Assembly: GCA_006226375.1 (NCBI GenBank)
Contig: SBHC01000004.1
Span: 62,001 to 126,000 of the forward strand
Origin: Deltaproteobacteria bacterium
GTDB taxonomy: Bacteria > Myxococcota_C > UBA6777
Direction of reading: 5' to 3'
Length of the DNA: 64,000 nucleotides
Both the position numbers and the translations under genes were made by a program. This document shows, one piece after another, positions 46,288 to 54,975 of the stretch. The notes under the pieces were generated by a model that was not told where the DNA came from, searched no databases, and was given only the letters and a program-made list of their open reading frames with translations. Every line of letters starts with the position of its first letter. Within the stretch, counting starts at the first letter, position 1.

Positions 46288-48258
46288 ATGGCATCCAACA
46301 TTCAATACCCTTCAACACCCATTGATGTGCTGATCTCTCGTGTTCAAGAGAAGATAGAGCGTCGTCAACCCATTCGTTTGAAATTGTCGGGCGGTGGACG
46401 TCTTTCCATCGAGCAACACGTACCGTTCCTTTGTGTGTACTCCGAACCTGCTCATGGTGTTTCTGCGTTAAGACGTTGGGTCACAGGTGAATTGTCTGTG
46501 ATGATTCTTCCCGCAGAGCCGGAACTGCAAGAGTGGTACAAGCCGTTGCTTCGGGCCATTGTCGAAGCGCAGTCCAAGCGATTTGGTGCGTTCTTCTTGC
46601 TGCAGTTGTGTTTGGCGATGGCGCCGGAAGAGGCCGCCATCTCTACCGAACTTGTGGACGAATACAAGGAAGTGGCGGCGGTGGTTTCCCATTCGCTCAA
46701 GGGGTTAAAGGAGTCACCGTCTCCCTACTTTCGGGTGCACAGCTCATCCCAGATACTCAAAACACCCATCGCTGAGACTCTTGTGAAGCGGCTGGCTCAG
46801 CTGCGTTTGATGAAGAAAGAAGCGGATGTCGAAACCGTTGCAACTCGTCGTTGGAGCTTGTTGGGCCTTTCCTCTCAAGAGCTGCGGTCGCTCTCCTGTA
46901 CAAGCATCTCGGTGGAGTTAGAACACCCTTACGTTGCTGGGGCTCACGAGACCGCGCAGTGGAAAGAGCTGCGGCCCTTCTTTCGTGGCTTAATGCGCGT
47001 GATGAAGCAGGCTTTCTTTCGATTCTCTCGGAATCATACGCCTTTTGAGCCGCCCCACTATCTTGCGCTAGGCCGGAAGGCTATGGTGAAATCTGTCCGT
47101 CAGGTGGACGCTGCCCTGGCTCGTGTGAATCGTACGTTTGAGTTCTTGTTGTATGTGACGCCTGTGAACGATGCGGTTGCTTGGTCTGCGTTCCAGCGTT
47201 CCCGGTATAAGAAAGAACCAACCTTCTTGTACCGACCGCTGGGATTTGAGCCTCACTTGCTCAAACGAGAGCTGTACAACATCCCGGTCGAAACCATTGA
47301 TGACCCCACGTTGGCCCACTTGTTCTTGGAGAAGCAAGAGCAACTGGACCGGCAAATCACGATGTTGTGGGATCGAAATACGCCGCGATTCTTGTTTGAG
47401 TGTTTGCAGTTTTACGGTCGCGTTCCAGAGACACTTCAAGAGGAAGCCAAGCTGCTTTTGAACACGCTTCCTACCACCACATACAAAGGGAAGAAGATTA
47501 AGCCGCAGGAGTTTGTGACCACTGCGCGTAACGAGATCGAAGCGTACCGTGAGCGTTGGCCTGAGTTTGCGGCGGAGGCGATTGTTCGTCCGGATGTTTC
47601 GGGGGTTCTTGTCTCTCAGGGCAATCTGCTTGTGGGTGATAAAGCGGAGATACCTGTCTCTCGGGTGGAAGCGTTGTTGCACCACGAGGTGGGAACGCAC
47701 TGTCTTACTACAGCAAACGGCAACAAACAGCCCTTGTCGTTGCTGGGGCATGGGTTGGCTGGTTACGAAGGTCTTCAGGAAGGTCTCGCCGTTATGGCAG
47801 AGTACCTGTCGGGTGGATTGTATGCGCCTCGGTTGCGACTGTTGGCCGGCCGTGTTTTGGCTGCCGCCAGCGTTGAGAAAGGGGCCAATTTCATTGAAAC
47901 CTTCCAGTTGCTAGCGGAAAACCACCACTTCCCCAAGCGTGAGGCGTTTACGATCGCGATGCGTGTTCATCGGGGGGGTGGTTTCCTCAAAGATATGGTT
48001 TACTTGCAGGGGTTTCTGGGTCTCCTTCGGTATCTCCAGCAAGGTGGAGAGCTGGAGCCTTTGTATGTGGGAAAGATGGGTGTGTCCCATATTCCTCTGG
48101 TGCGTGAGTTGCTGTGGCGCAAGGTTCTTCAGCGGCCCCGATTGCTCCCGTTCTTTTTGGAAAAACCAGATGTCCAAGAACGTCTGCAAGCGATTCGCAA
48201 TGGGAAAACACTTCGTGAGATGGCGCAGGAACTTGTAAACGAATCTCCCTCATCATGA
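46288..48258 (+). CDS. QEGLA-motif DUF1704 putative zinc metallopeptidase (MATCAP-like)
   Basis: 656 residues from ATG 46288; a TTG at 46267 is an alternative start. The central hallmark is LLHHEVGTHCLTTANG (HExxxH zinc site) followed 25 residues later by LQEGLAVMAEYLSGG, the QEGLA signature of the DUF1704 family. Bacterial members are annotated only by this motif. Vertebrate DUF1704 proteins include the tubulin tyrosine carboxypeptidase MATCAP, which uses the same HExxxH plus Glu metal site. A peptidase activity here is thus plausible, but no substrate can be read. No signal peptide, so probably cytosolic. Starts 93 bp after corA, beyond a hairpin. Confidence 0.85.
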   Translation: MASNIQYPSTPIDVLISRVQEKIERRQPIRLKLSGGGRLSIEQHVPFLCVYSEPAHGVSALRRWVTGELSVMILPAEPELQEWYKPLLRAIVEAQSKRFGAFFLLQLCLAMAPEEAAISTELVDEYKEVAAVVSHSLKGLKESPSPYFRVHSSSQILKTPIAETLVKRLAQLRLMKKEADVETVATRRWSLLGLSSQELRSLSCTSISVELEHPYVAGAHETAQWKELRPFFRGLMRVMKQAFFRFSRNHTPFEPPHYLALGRKAMVKSVRQVDAALARVNRTFEFLLYVTPVNDAVAWSAFQRSRYKKEPTFLYRPLGFEPHLLKRELYNIPVETIDDPTLAHLFLEKQEQLDRQITMLWDRNTPRFLFECLQFYGRVPETLQEEAKLLLNTLPTTTYKGKKIKPQEFVTTARNEIEAYRERWPEFAAEAIVRPDVSGVLVSQGNLLVGDKAEIPVSRVEALLHHEVGTHCLTTANGNKQPLSLLGHGLAGYEGLQEGLAVMAEYLSGGLYAPRLRLLAGRVLAAASVEKGANFIETFQLLAENHHFPKREAFTIAMRVHRGGGFLKDMVYLQGFLGLLRYLQQGGELEPLYVGKMGVSHIPLVRELLWRKVLQRPRLLPFFLEKPDVQERLQAIRNGKTLREMAQELVNESPSS

Positions 48259-48582
48259 GGTGTGAATAACGCCAAGATGGAAGCCGCAGAAGGAATTGTA
48301 GTTGCCAAGCTCTCTACCCATCTGCTATGGTGGTTGAGTCGTGGGTTTTGGATGATCTTAAAATTCTTAAGGCCTTGCTGACATGTTGAGTTGGGGCTGA
48401 CGGAGTGTTTTCGATCCCATCTGTGCTGGTTGTCTCACCTAAATAATTACCGAGATAGCCGCTAAGCCGGACGGTGAAAGATCTCACACTTGACGCAACG
48501 ACGCTTCATTTGGCTTGGCCGTCATTCAGAACCCCACCCTTCTGCGCAGTGTTCTTTCCCTGTTGTCCGAACTTAAAAATCC
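48259..48582. other. 324-bp convergent intergenic region
   Basis: No ORF of coding character. Two imperfect copies of a CTTAAAA-TTCTTAAG type element (48357-48371 and 48572-48587) are each partly palindromic and could be transcript-end elements of the two convergent genes; no T-tract follows. Nothing else is seen. Confidence 0.35.
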
Positions 48583-50316
48583 TTAAGAATCTTCTTCACC
48601 AATTTGTGCGAGGGCATCTGCTGCGGCTTCGCGTACTTCGTTGTTGTCGTCTTGCAAGGCACGCTTAAGCCCAGGTACGGCTGCGCGTTCCCCGATCTCT
48701 CCAAGGGTATCAGCCGCTGCGCTGCGGATCTCGTTGTTGGGATCGTGAAGGGCCTGAACAAGCGCAGGAACAGCTGGCTTGGCTTGGGAGCCAAACTGCC
48801 CCAAGGCTTCCACGGCGGTCATCTTCACGAGAGCATGGGTGTCCTGTAACGCCATCACCAGAGAAGGTATTGAGACGTCGAGCTGTTGCCCGATCTGCCC
48901 GATCGCTTCGGCTGCGTCGGCCCGAATACGGGGGTCTTGGTCGAGCAACAACACTTCGGACAACGCCGTGAGCGCCTTGCTGGCCCGTGTCTTCAGCGCC
49001 CCCAGCGTTTGGATCGCGTCGCGTCGTGCGCTGTCTTGTGGACTGTTTAGCGACTGCATTAACATCGCGACAGGATCCATCGTTGGACTTGATGTCTCTG
49101 CCGGGCGAATGTCTTTGCTGTGGGTGGGCTTGGTTCGCCGTGGCGACGGCTGGATGATGGTTCGGCTATCTCCCAGGTCTTGCGCTATCGAGACAGCCTG
49201 GACCTCTGCCTGTGTGGGCTGAACGTTGTGCTGGGTTTGCGTGACATCAGACCAAGAGGGAAGCTCAAACGTTGTGGGGACGGTCAGTCGCTCTGTCGGA
49301 GCGGGAACATCAGGGCCCACTGAAGCCACAGACTGGGTTTCTTCTTGTGTTGATGTTTCAGGCTTGGCTTCTACAGGAGGCTTGGTCTCCACGGGAGGTT
49401 GGGCTGCTGCGACTGGCTTTGGCTGGGTGGTACGCTTCTTTGTCGCGAGAGTGCGCGCAGGAGAAGGGACTCCCAAAAGGGTGGCGTCGTTCGCGTGGGC
49501 GTACGGAGCCGGAGTCGAAGAAGGCTTTCGCAGTGGGATGGCGATGCGTTGTGATTCGGACTCTGATGACGGAGTCGAGAGTGAGACGGGCTGCCACGCC
49601 TTCGAGTCTTGTGTGGGTGGCCGTAGCTTGGTGGAGGAGATGCGCTCGACTTGAAGCGCTTCCATCTCCTGGCGGGCTTTCTTTTCAGCGAGGGCTTTGC
49701 GATAGGCTTCGTACGACGCCAGGGTGGAGGCATGAGCGCTCTGCCGCAAATCATCCAAGACCTTTCCAACAACCTTGCGGACTTCGGAGTCGGAGTCGTG
49801 TTGAGCCTGGAGCAACGTATCCAGCACATGGTGCTCCAGCGCGCTGCTGTCTCCTTCAACCAGGATCTTTCCGAGCGCTTGGATGGCCGACACTTTGACC
49901 CAGAAGACCTGGTCTTGGAAAGCTTCCAACAGCTGGGGAATGGCTTTGTGCGCTTGGTCTCCAAGTGTCACAAGGGCCCAGGCGGCCTCGCTCCGAATGC
50001 TGTCGTCTGTATGTTGGAGGGCTTGTTGTAAGACGGTAAGAACCTGAGGACCTTCTTGACCCACACCGATCTTACCGAGCGCGCGCACCGCATTTTTGCG
50101 GGTGGTCATGTCCTCGTCTTTGAAGGCTTCCACCAACGCTGGGATCGCAGGTTCAGCGCCTTGCCCCAACTCTCCCAATGTTTCGGTCGCGTACCGACGG
50201 TTGGCAGGCTCAGAATCTTGAAGAAGTTCAAGCAGGCGCGTGGTCGCGACGGACGAGTCCCCGCGTTTCAGCGCTTGCCGAATTTCCATCAAAAGGTTCT
50301 GTATTTTCTGGCTCAT
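48583..50316 (-). CDS. HEAT-repeat protein
   Basis: 577 residues. HEAT/PBS-lyase-like helical repeats occupy about residues 5-185 and again 395-577 (ATETLGELGQGAEPAIPALVEA; AVEALGQFGSQAKPAVPALVQA). Between them lies about 210 residues of Pro/Thr/Gln/Glu-rich disordered linker. No enzyme motif, signal or membrane segment. Such proteins are usually scaffolds; some PBS-lyase-like members attach cofactors, but the needed catalytic residues are not identifiable here. Convergent with the DUF1704 gene; the region between it and TnpB is untranscribed coding space (330 bp). I can say no more about its partner. Confidence 0.88.
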   Translation of the reverse strand: MSQKIQNLLMEIRQALKRGDSSVATTRLLELLQDSEPANRRYATETLGELGQGAEPAIPALVEAFKDEDMTTRKNAVRALGKIGVGQEGPQVLTVLQQALQHTDDSIRSEAAWALVTLGDQAHKAIPQLLEAFQDQVFWVKVSAIQALGKILVEGDSSALEHHVLDTLLQAQHDSDSEVRKVVGKVLDDLRQSAHASTLASYEAYRKALAEKKARQEMEALQVERISSTKLRPPTQDSKAWQPVSLSTPSSESESQRIAIPLRKPSSTPAPYAHANDATLLGVPSPARTLATKKRTTQPKPVAAAQPPVETKPPVEAKPETSTQEETQSVASVGPDVPAPTERLTVPTTFELPSWSDVTQTQHNVQPTQAEVQAVSIAQDLGDSRTIIQPSPRRTKPTHSKDIRPAETSSPTMDPVAMLMQSLNSPQDSARRDAIQTLGALKTRASKALTALSEVLLLDQDPRIRADAAEAIGQIGQQLDVSIPSLVMALQDTHALVKMTAVEALGQFGSQAKPAVPALVQALHDPNNEIRSAAADTLGEIGERAAVPGLKRALQDDNNEVREAAADALAQIGEEDS

Positions 50317-50646
50317 ACCAGGTGCTCGGTCGTGCTCAAAGTGTCGAGAAAAGGTTCGCTACACACAGGGCGTTTTTTGTGAAGGTGCAGAGTAGCAGTT
50401 CGCCCACTGGACTGCAACTCATACCACGCAACCGTTCCTCTTGTAACGACTTTTCGGAAAAAACGCGAGACGTTTTTACCGAATCGTGAGCGGGAAAGCC
50501 CCTCCCAGAATGCTACAGAGAGCGAATGCGAACAGATTTGGGGGGATGAAAGCGAACCTCTTGCTTTTTTATCTTGACTCTTCTCTTTGGGTCTTCTATC
50601 CTAGGTGGGACTGAACATTTGAACAAGTCACTGTAAGTTTCTACCC
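50317..50646. other. 330-bp gap before TnpB, holding the probable left end of the insertion element
   Basis: No gene. A short GGGAAAGCCCCTCCC-like self-complementary patch and an inverted GAGCGGGAAAGCCCC stretch occur around 50490-50510, and a purine-rich GATTTGGGGGGATG at about 50535, echoing the right-end hairpin of the TnpB element. The exact left end and target site could not be fixed. Confidence 0.3.
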
Positions 50647-51951
50647 ATGTCACCCTCTCTTCTTCATTCCATCCTGGTCCATCTCCCAACTCCAGAGTCG
50701 TTTGTGTTGCGCAAAGCCTTTCGTTTTCGTCTGAGGCCGACTCCTGCAGTTCGTCAACGCTTGGCCCAGATGGCAGGTTGTACACGATTTCTCTACAACA
50801 AAGCCTTAGCTCTTAACCTGAACCTCCTTGAACAGAAGCAGCCCATACTTCGGTATACAAAGCTTTGCAGCCAACTCCAATCCTGGAAGCAGGAAGAGGC
50901 TACCTTGTGGCTCCAACAAGCCCATTCTCAGGTCCTTCAGCAAGCCCTCAAAAACCTGGACCGGGCGTTTCAGGATGGTTTGGACGTCAAACAACCCGGC
51001 AAGAAGATGCCTCGTTTCAAAAAGCGAGGCCGTCAAGACAGCTTCAGGTACCCACAGGGATTCAAACTTCGAGGAAACCGGGTCTATCTTCCGAAAATAG
51101 GCTGGGTGGGTATGTTCAAGAGTCAGGAGGTCGAAGGAGCCATCAAGAACGTCACAGTGAGTCGAGAGGGAGAGCATTGGTTCGTCAGCATCCAGACGGA
51201 GCAGGAAGTTCGATTCGAAGAAGAGATTGTGGGAGGAATACTTGGGGTCGATCTTGGAGTGGTTCATCAACTCACACAATCGGATGGAGTCCAGCATCCT
51301 CCAGTCGAAGCCTATCGACAAGCCCAACAGCGATTGAGGCGAGAACAACGAACCTTGTCGAGAAGGGTGAAAGGTTCCAACAACTGGCACAAACAAGTCA
51401 GAAGGATACGCAGACTGCATCAAAGAATCTCCAATCTTCGGAAGGATGTGCTTCACAAGCTAAGCCACACACTGAGCCAAAACCACGCAGTGGTGTGTGT
51501 CGAAGACTTGAAGGTGAAGAACATGACGAAGTCAGCGAAGGGAACGGTGGAGTCACCAGGGCGGAATGTGAAAGCGAAAGGAGGGCTGAACAAGGCGATT
51601 CTGGAGCAGGGATGGGGAGAGTTCGTACGACAACTGGAGTACAAGCTGCGATGGAAGGGAGGACGACTTGTGAAAGTGAACCCGGCATACAGTTCGCAGG
51701 AGTGTCATGCCTGTGGGTTCCGAAGTGGAGAGAACCGAAAGTCTCAACATGAATTTGAATGTGGGTCGTGCGGTTGGGATGGAAACGCAGATGTGAACGG
51801 AGCGTTGAACATTTTGCACAGAGGGTGGGAGAAGCTATGTGAAGAGAATGTGCCCGTGGATGTAGGGTGCAAGCCTGTGGAGGGTGAGGGCGTAGGCCTC
51901 CCGGTGAAGCAGGAACCTGTGGGAAACTGTGAGGAAGTACCACTTCGGTGA
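50647..51951 (+). CDS. tnpB: TnpB (IS200/IS605-family OrfB) RNA-guided nuclease
   Basis: 434 residues. The N-terminus VLRKAFRFRLRPT is the classic OrfB start, so a GTG at 50704 is an alternative to ATG 50647. The RuvC-like catalytic residues are present: Asp in GVDLGV, Glu in VVCVEDLKVKN, and Asp in GNADVNGALNI. The zinc finger CHAC...CGSCGWDG between the second and third is intact. TnpB proteins are RNA-guided DNA nucleases that help the transposon persist; no TnpA transposase is encoded, so this is a solo element. A paired hairpin follows 23 bp after the stop. Length and motifs are normal, so the nuclease is probably functional. Confidence 0.93.
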   Translation: MSPSLLHSILVHLPTPESFVLRKAFRFRLRPTPAVRQRLAQMAGCTRFLYNKALALNLNLLEQKQPILRYTKLCSQLQSWKQEEATLWLQQAHSQVLQQALKNLDRAFQDGLDVKQPGKKMPRFKKRGRQDSFRYPQGFKLRGNRVYLPKIGWVGMFKSQEVEGAIKNVTVSREGEHWFVSIQTEQEVRFEEEIVGGILGVDLGVVHQLTQSDGVQHPPVEAYRQAQQRLRREQRTLSRRVKGSNNWHKQVRRIRRLHQRISNLRKDVLHKLSHTLSQNHAVVCVEDLKVKNMTKSAKGTVESPGRNVKAKGGLNKAILEQGWGEFVRQLEYKLRWKGGRLVKVNPAYSSQECHACGFRSGENRKSQHEFECGSCGWDGNADVNGALNILHRGWEKLCEENVPVDVGCKPVEGEGVGLPVKQEPVGNCEEVPLR

Positions 51952-51974
51952 GCCTAGAAAAGACTCATCGGAAT

Positions 51975-52016
51975 CCCTCTCTAAAATCTATAGGCGAAAG
52001 CCGGATTTAGGGGGGG
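51975..52016 (+). ncRNA. Candidate omega-RNA 3' hairpin / right end of the TnpB element
   Basis: An 11-bp stem, 51975-51985 (CCCTCTCTAAA) with 52006-52016 (TTTAGGGGGGG, two G-U pairs), encloses an inner GGC-GAAA-GCC tetraloop hairpin at 51993-52002. It begins 23 bases after the tnpB stop. OmegaRNAs of TnpB are made from this very place (3' end of tnpB plus the right end), so it is a fair candidate for guide scaffold; the guide would read into the flanking DNA. Confidence 0.55.
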
Positions 52017-52022
52017 AGGAAG

Positions 52023-52811
52023 TCAATTGCCTTGGAATTTGGCCTCACGTCGCTCCACAAACGACATCAAACCTTCCAGGGCGTCTTCGGTTTCCATCAG
52101 CGTCATGGCTTGGGAGAGCAGGTCTTGGGCGGCTTGTTGAGGTCCTTGTTCCAGGGTCGTGCGGGAGGACGCGAGGGTGGCTTGTACGCCAAGAGGAGCC
52201 TGCTGGGCGATGGTTTGTGCGATCGCGAGGGCGCGTTCCAGTTGCTGTCCAGGCTTGGTAACCTCTTGCACCATACCGATGCGGAAGGCCTCTTCGGCGT
52301 CGAAGGTGTCTCCCGTGAGCAGGTAGCGCATCGCGTTGCCCCAGCCTGTCATTTGGGGCATTCGCAGCGTGGCTCCTCCAAAGGGAAAGATACCTCGCTT
52401 AATCTCGATCTGGCCGAACTTGGTGTCGCTGGCGGCGACTCGTATGTCGGCGGCGAGAGAGAGTTCAATGCCGATGGTAAGACACCAACCTTGCACAGCA
52501 ATGACAAGAGGTTTGCTGCGAACTTTTCCGTACAACCCCAGCGGATCAACCGAGTCTGCTGGAAAGAGCGGCTGGCCTCCTTTGACTGCAGGTCCAACCT
52601 CTGCCAAATCCAGCCCTGCGGTAAAGTGGTCGCCGTGGGCGAACAGCACAGCACATCGCAAATCGTCGCGCTCTTCGTACTCTGTCATGGCCCGCGCCAG
52701 CTCACTGAGCATCTGGAGATTAAAGGCGTTTCGTTTGGTGGCGCGGTTCAAACCCATCAACCAAACGTGGCCTTGGGCTTCGGTGGTGAGGGTTGCGAGT
52801 GCTTCAGTCAT
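52023..52811 (-). CDS. Enoyl-CoA hydratase/isomerase (crotonase) family protein
   Basis: 262 residues from ATG 52811, with AGGAG upstream; an ATG at 53027 would prepend unrelated residues from the divergent region. The crotonase oxyanion-hole segments are FTAGLDLAEVGP and VQGWCLTIGIELSLAAD, with a catalytic-type Glu and the following GQIEIKRGIFPFGGA. It probably acts on acyl-CoA (hydration or isomerisation in fatty-acid metabolism), but the sub-family is not resolved. Its end lies 6 bp from the TnpB right-end hairpin, so the element inserted just at the 3' side. The SDR gene diverges upstream. Confidence 0.88.
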   Translation of the reverse strand: MTEALATLTTEAQGHVWLMGLNRATKRNAFNLQMLSELARAMTEYEERDDLRCAVLFAHGDHFTAGLDLAEVGPAVKGGQPLFPADSVDPLGLYGKVRSKPLVIAVQGWCLTIGIELSLAADIRVAASDTKFGQIEIKRGIFPFGGATLRMPQMTGWGNAMRYLLTGDTFDAEEAFRIGMVQEVTKPGQQLERALAIAQTIAQQAPLGVQATLASSRTTLEQGPQQAAQDLLSQAMTLMETEDALEGLMSFVERREAKFQGN

Positions 52812-52975
52812 CAAGGGCTCCTGCTGTTGTGTGGCGGGTGGGGGAGACGCAGTGTTTACCGTTCGGGAGTATACTCTCCAATTCTGCGAAGAACCAGAGC
52901 ATCGGAATGCAAGACGCTGTGCGTACAGTTCTACCCTTGAAACATTCATTGCAAGGAAAGAGCAAGGAGTCGTGG

Positions 52976-53731
52976 ATGAGTATGGATCGGTGGGAAGGTC
53001 ATGTGGCGTTGGTGACTGGGGCATCAAGTGGAATTGGTCGAGCGATCGCCGTGGCTCTTTACCAGGCGGGGATGAAAGTGGCTGTTTGTGCTCGTCGATA
53101 CGAACGCTTGCGAGAGTTACAAGACGAGCTTGGTGCGGCCGAGGAGCGGTGGCTGTCGATCGAAGCAGACCTTCGCGACGAAGCCTCCATTCTCTCGATG
53201 TTCTCGACCATTCGCGAGCGTTGGGGCGGTGTGGACGTTCTTGTTAACAACGCAGGCTTGGGGCACCATTCCCCCTTGCTCTCCGGGGACACCGAAATGT
53301 GGCGCGAAACCCTTGAGGTCAACATCTTGGCCCTCTCGATCTGTTCCCGTGAAGCTGTCCAGGACATGATGCGCCAAGAGCGTGCGGGGCATGTGATTCA
53401 TATCTCGTCGATGTCAGGGCATCGGGTGCCTGGTGGAAGTGGAATGTACAGCGCCAGCAAGTACGCTGTGCGCGCTCTGACAGAAGGCTTGCGCAAAGAA
53501 CTGCGGCAAGAACAAAGTGACATTCGGGTGAGCGCGATCAGTCCTGGGTTTGTAGAGACGGAGTTTGCCGCCTTGTATCATCGCAGCGAGGAAGCGGCTG
53601 TGGAAACCTACAGTCGCTTCAAAACGCTGGAAGCCAAAGACATCGCCGATGCTGTGGTGTATGTGTTGGGAGCGCCACCGTACATGCAGGTGCACGACAT
53701 CTTAATTCGTCCCACGCAACAAGAGAGTTAG
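52976..53731 (+). CDS. Short-chain dehydrogenase/reductase (SDR)
   Basis: 251 residues from ATG 52976 with AAGGAG upstream (ATG 52982 also possible). Classical SDR motifs are complete: nucleotide-binding ALVTGASSGIGRAIAVAL, the NNAG motif in VLVNNAGLG, the catalytic Ser in ISSMSGHRV, and YSASKYAV with Tyr and Lys. The Arg in VCARRYERL just after the second strand favours NADP(H). C-terminal PGFVETEF is typical of fatty-acyl or steroid-like reductases. Diverges from the crotonase gene, so the two may serve a shared lipid pathway; the substrate is unknown. Confidence 0.93.
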   Translation: MSMDRWEGHVALVTGASSGIGRAIAVALYQAGMKVAVCARRYERLRELQDELGAAEERWLSIEADLRDEASILSMFSTIRERWGGVDVLVNNAGLGHHSPLLSGDTEMWRETLEVNILALSICSREAVQDMMRQERAGHVIHISSMSGHRVPGGSGMYSASKYAVRALTEGLRKELRQEQSDIRVSAISPGFVETEFAALYHRSEEAAVETYSRFKTLEAKDIADAVVYVLGAPPYMQVHDILIRPTQQES

Positions 53732-53764
53732 AGTCGGGAGGAAGAGCAGCGGCGGAAACGCGCT

Positions 53765-54427
53765 CTAGAGTTTGAAGGGTCCACCTTTGTCGAGGGCGGC
53801 GATGTAGGCCGGGCGAGCGCGAATGCGGCTCAGGTACTCGGTGATGTGGGGGAATCTGTCGCTCAAGTCGACGCGGGCGGCGGCTCCTTCGAGGGGAAAG
53901 CTCATCTGGAAATCTGCGCCGCTCATCATCTCACCAGCAAACCAGGGAAACTGGCGTAGTTCGTTGTCCACGTAACCCAGGTGCAGGTCCAGTTGAGGTT
54001 GGATGAAGGCTTTGTTCACCTTTTTCACGATACCGTTTGTGATCGGCTTGATGAAGAAAGGCACAGGAGCCTTCTTGACCTGATTGAACACCAAGCGAAG
54101 CAGAAGAGGAGGCATGAGCGAACCTTCTGCGTAGTGCATCCAAAAACGATACCGTTGGTACGCTGGCGTTCCTGGCTCAGGCTTCAGGTGCTCGCCGTAG
54201 GTGTCTACGAGGTGCTCAACGATCGCGCCGGATTCAGCGAGGGTGAGATCACCATCAGTGAGGAGAGGAGATTTTCCCAGAGGATGAATCTTCTTCAGTT
54301 CGGGTGGGGCCAACATCGTCTTGGGGTTTCGTTTGTAATGTTGGATGGTGTACTCCAGCCCCAATTCTTCGAGCAGCCAAAGAATACGCTGGGAGCGTGA
54401 GTTCTCCAGGTGATGCAGAGTAATCAT
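53765..54427 (-). CDS. Glutathione S-transferase family protein
   Basis: 220 residues, normal GST length. The thioredoxin-like N-terminus has LENSRSQRILWLLEELGLEY (Ser at the activating position) and the cis-Pro/Glu-Ser glutathione site HPLGKSPLLTDGDLTLAESGAI. The C-terminal all-helical part carries FAGEMMSGADFQMSF, the conserved GxxxSxAD-like cap. It should conjugate or reduce hydrophobic compounds with glutathione. Sited between the convergent SDR gene (33 bp) and the DUF2288 gene (32 bp upstream), probably co-transcribed with the latter. Confidence 0.92.
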   Translation of the reverse strand: MITLHHLENSRSQRILWLLEELGLEYTIQHYKRNPKTMLAPPELKKIHPLGKSPLLTDGDLTLAESGAIVEHLVDTYGEHLKPEPGTPAYQRYRFWMHYAEGSLMPPLLLRLVFNQVKKAPVPFFIKPITNGIVKKVNKAFIQPQLDLHLGYVDNELRQFPWFAGEMMSGADFQMSFPLEGAAARVDLSDRFPHITEYLSRIRARPAYIAALDKGGPFKL

Positions 54428-54459
54428 AAAATCAACCTTTGGTTGGAAGGTGAATGGGT

Positions 54460-54798
54460 CTACGAGCCTTGTTCACCGTTGAGAAGAGCCTGGGTTTGTT
54501 CAGGTGTCAGCTCTTGTGCAAGGACAAACGGTTGCACAATGGCCATGGAGAACCACTTTGTCTCGTCCTTGTTCCATTCTTCGATCAACTCGGGAGAGGG
54601 TTTGTACAGCAAGCCTTCTCCCAACCATGCTTCGACAGTTTTGCTGTCGTCGTAGGCCAAAGCCAGCCCTGCATCGGGCAGAGACAGCGGTTGCTCGACA
54701 AGAATAAGAGAGCCTCGCTCGGCGTGTGGCTTCAACGCATACCAGGAAGCTTCCAGGATTTCTTCTTCCAACTTGGCTCGAAGTTCTTCTGCTGACAT
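54460..54798 (-). CDS. DUF2288-family protein
   Basis: 112 residues from ATG 54798 (AGGAA upstream). It matches the DUF2288 pattern: ALKPHAERGSLILVE, DAGLALAYDDSKTVEAWL, GEGLLYKPSPELIEEWN and MAIVQPFVL. Members are small cytoplasmic proteins of unknown function in proteobacteria. It probably shares a transcript with the GST gene 32 bp downstream. The open frame continues upstream as far as 54999 but that part overlaps the next gene's start, so the shorter form is adopted. Confidence 0.8.
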   Translation of the reverse strand: MSAEELRAKLEEEILEASWYALKPHAERGSLILVEQPLSLPDAGLALAYDDSKTVEAWLGEGLLYKPSPELIEEWNKDETKWFSMAIVQPFVLAQELTPEQTQALLNGEQGS

Positions 54799-54975
54799 AT
54801 CATGGTTCCTTTTCGCAATCAGACTTGCTTGATGTATCCGTTTCTCGTGTTTCTGTAAAGCCAGCGTGGAGGAGATTGTCACTCGAAGGCTCAAGGAGAG
54901 CGGAGGTTTGGCCGTTTCTAGTAAGAGACAAGGGAGTTCCAATCCGACAAACCAATTGATTGCAGAGGTTGTGCC

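Noticed and set aside
52812-53027. N-terminal extension of the crotonase to ATG 53027
   Set aside because: It would overlap the SDR start and promoter and precede the conserved core with unrelated residues; AGGAG supports 52811.
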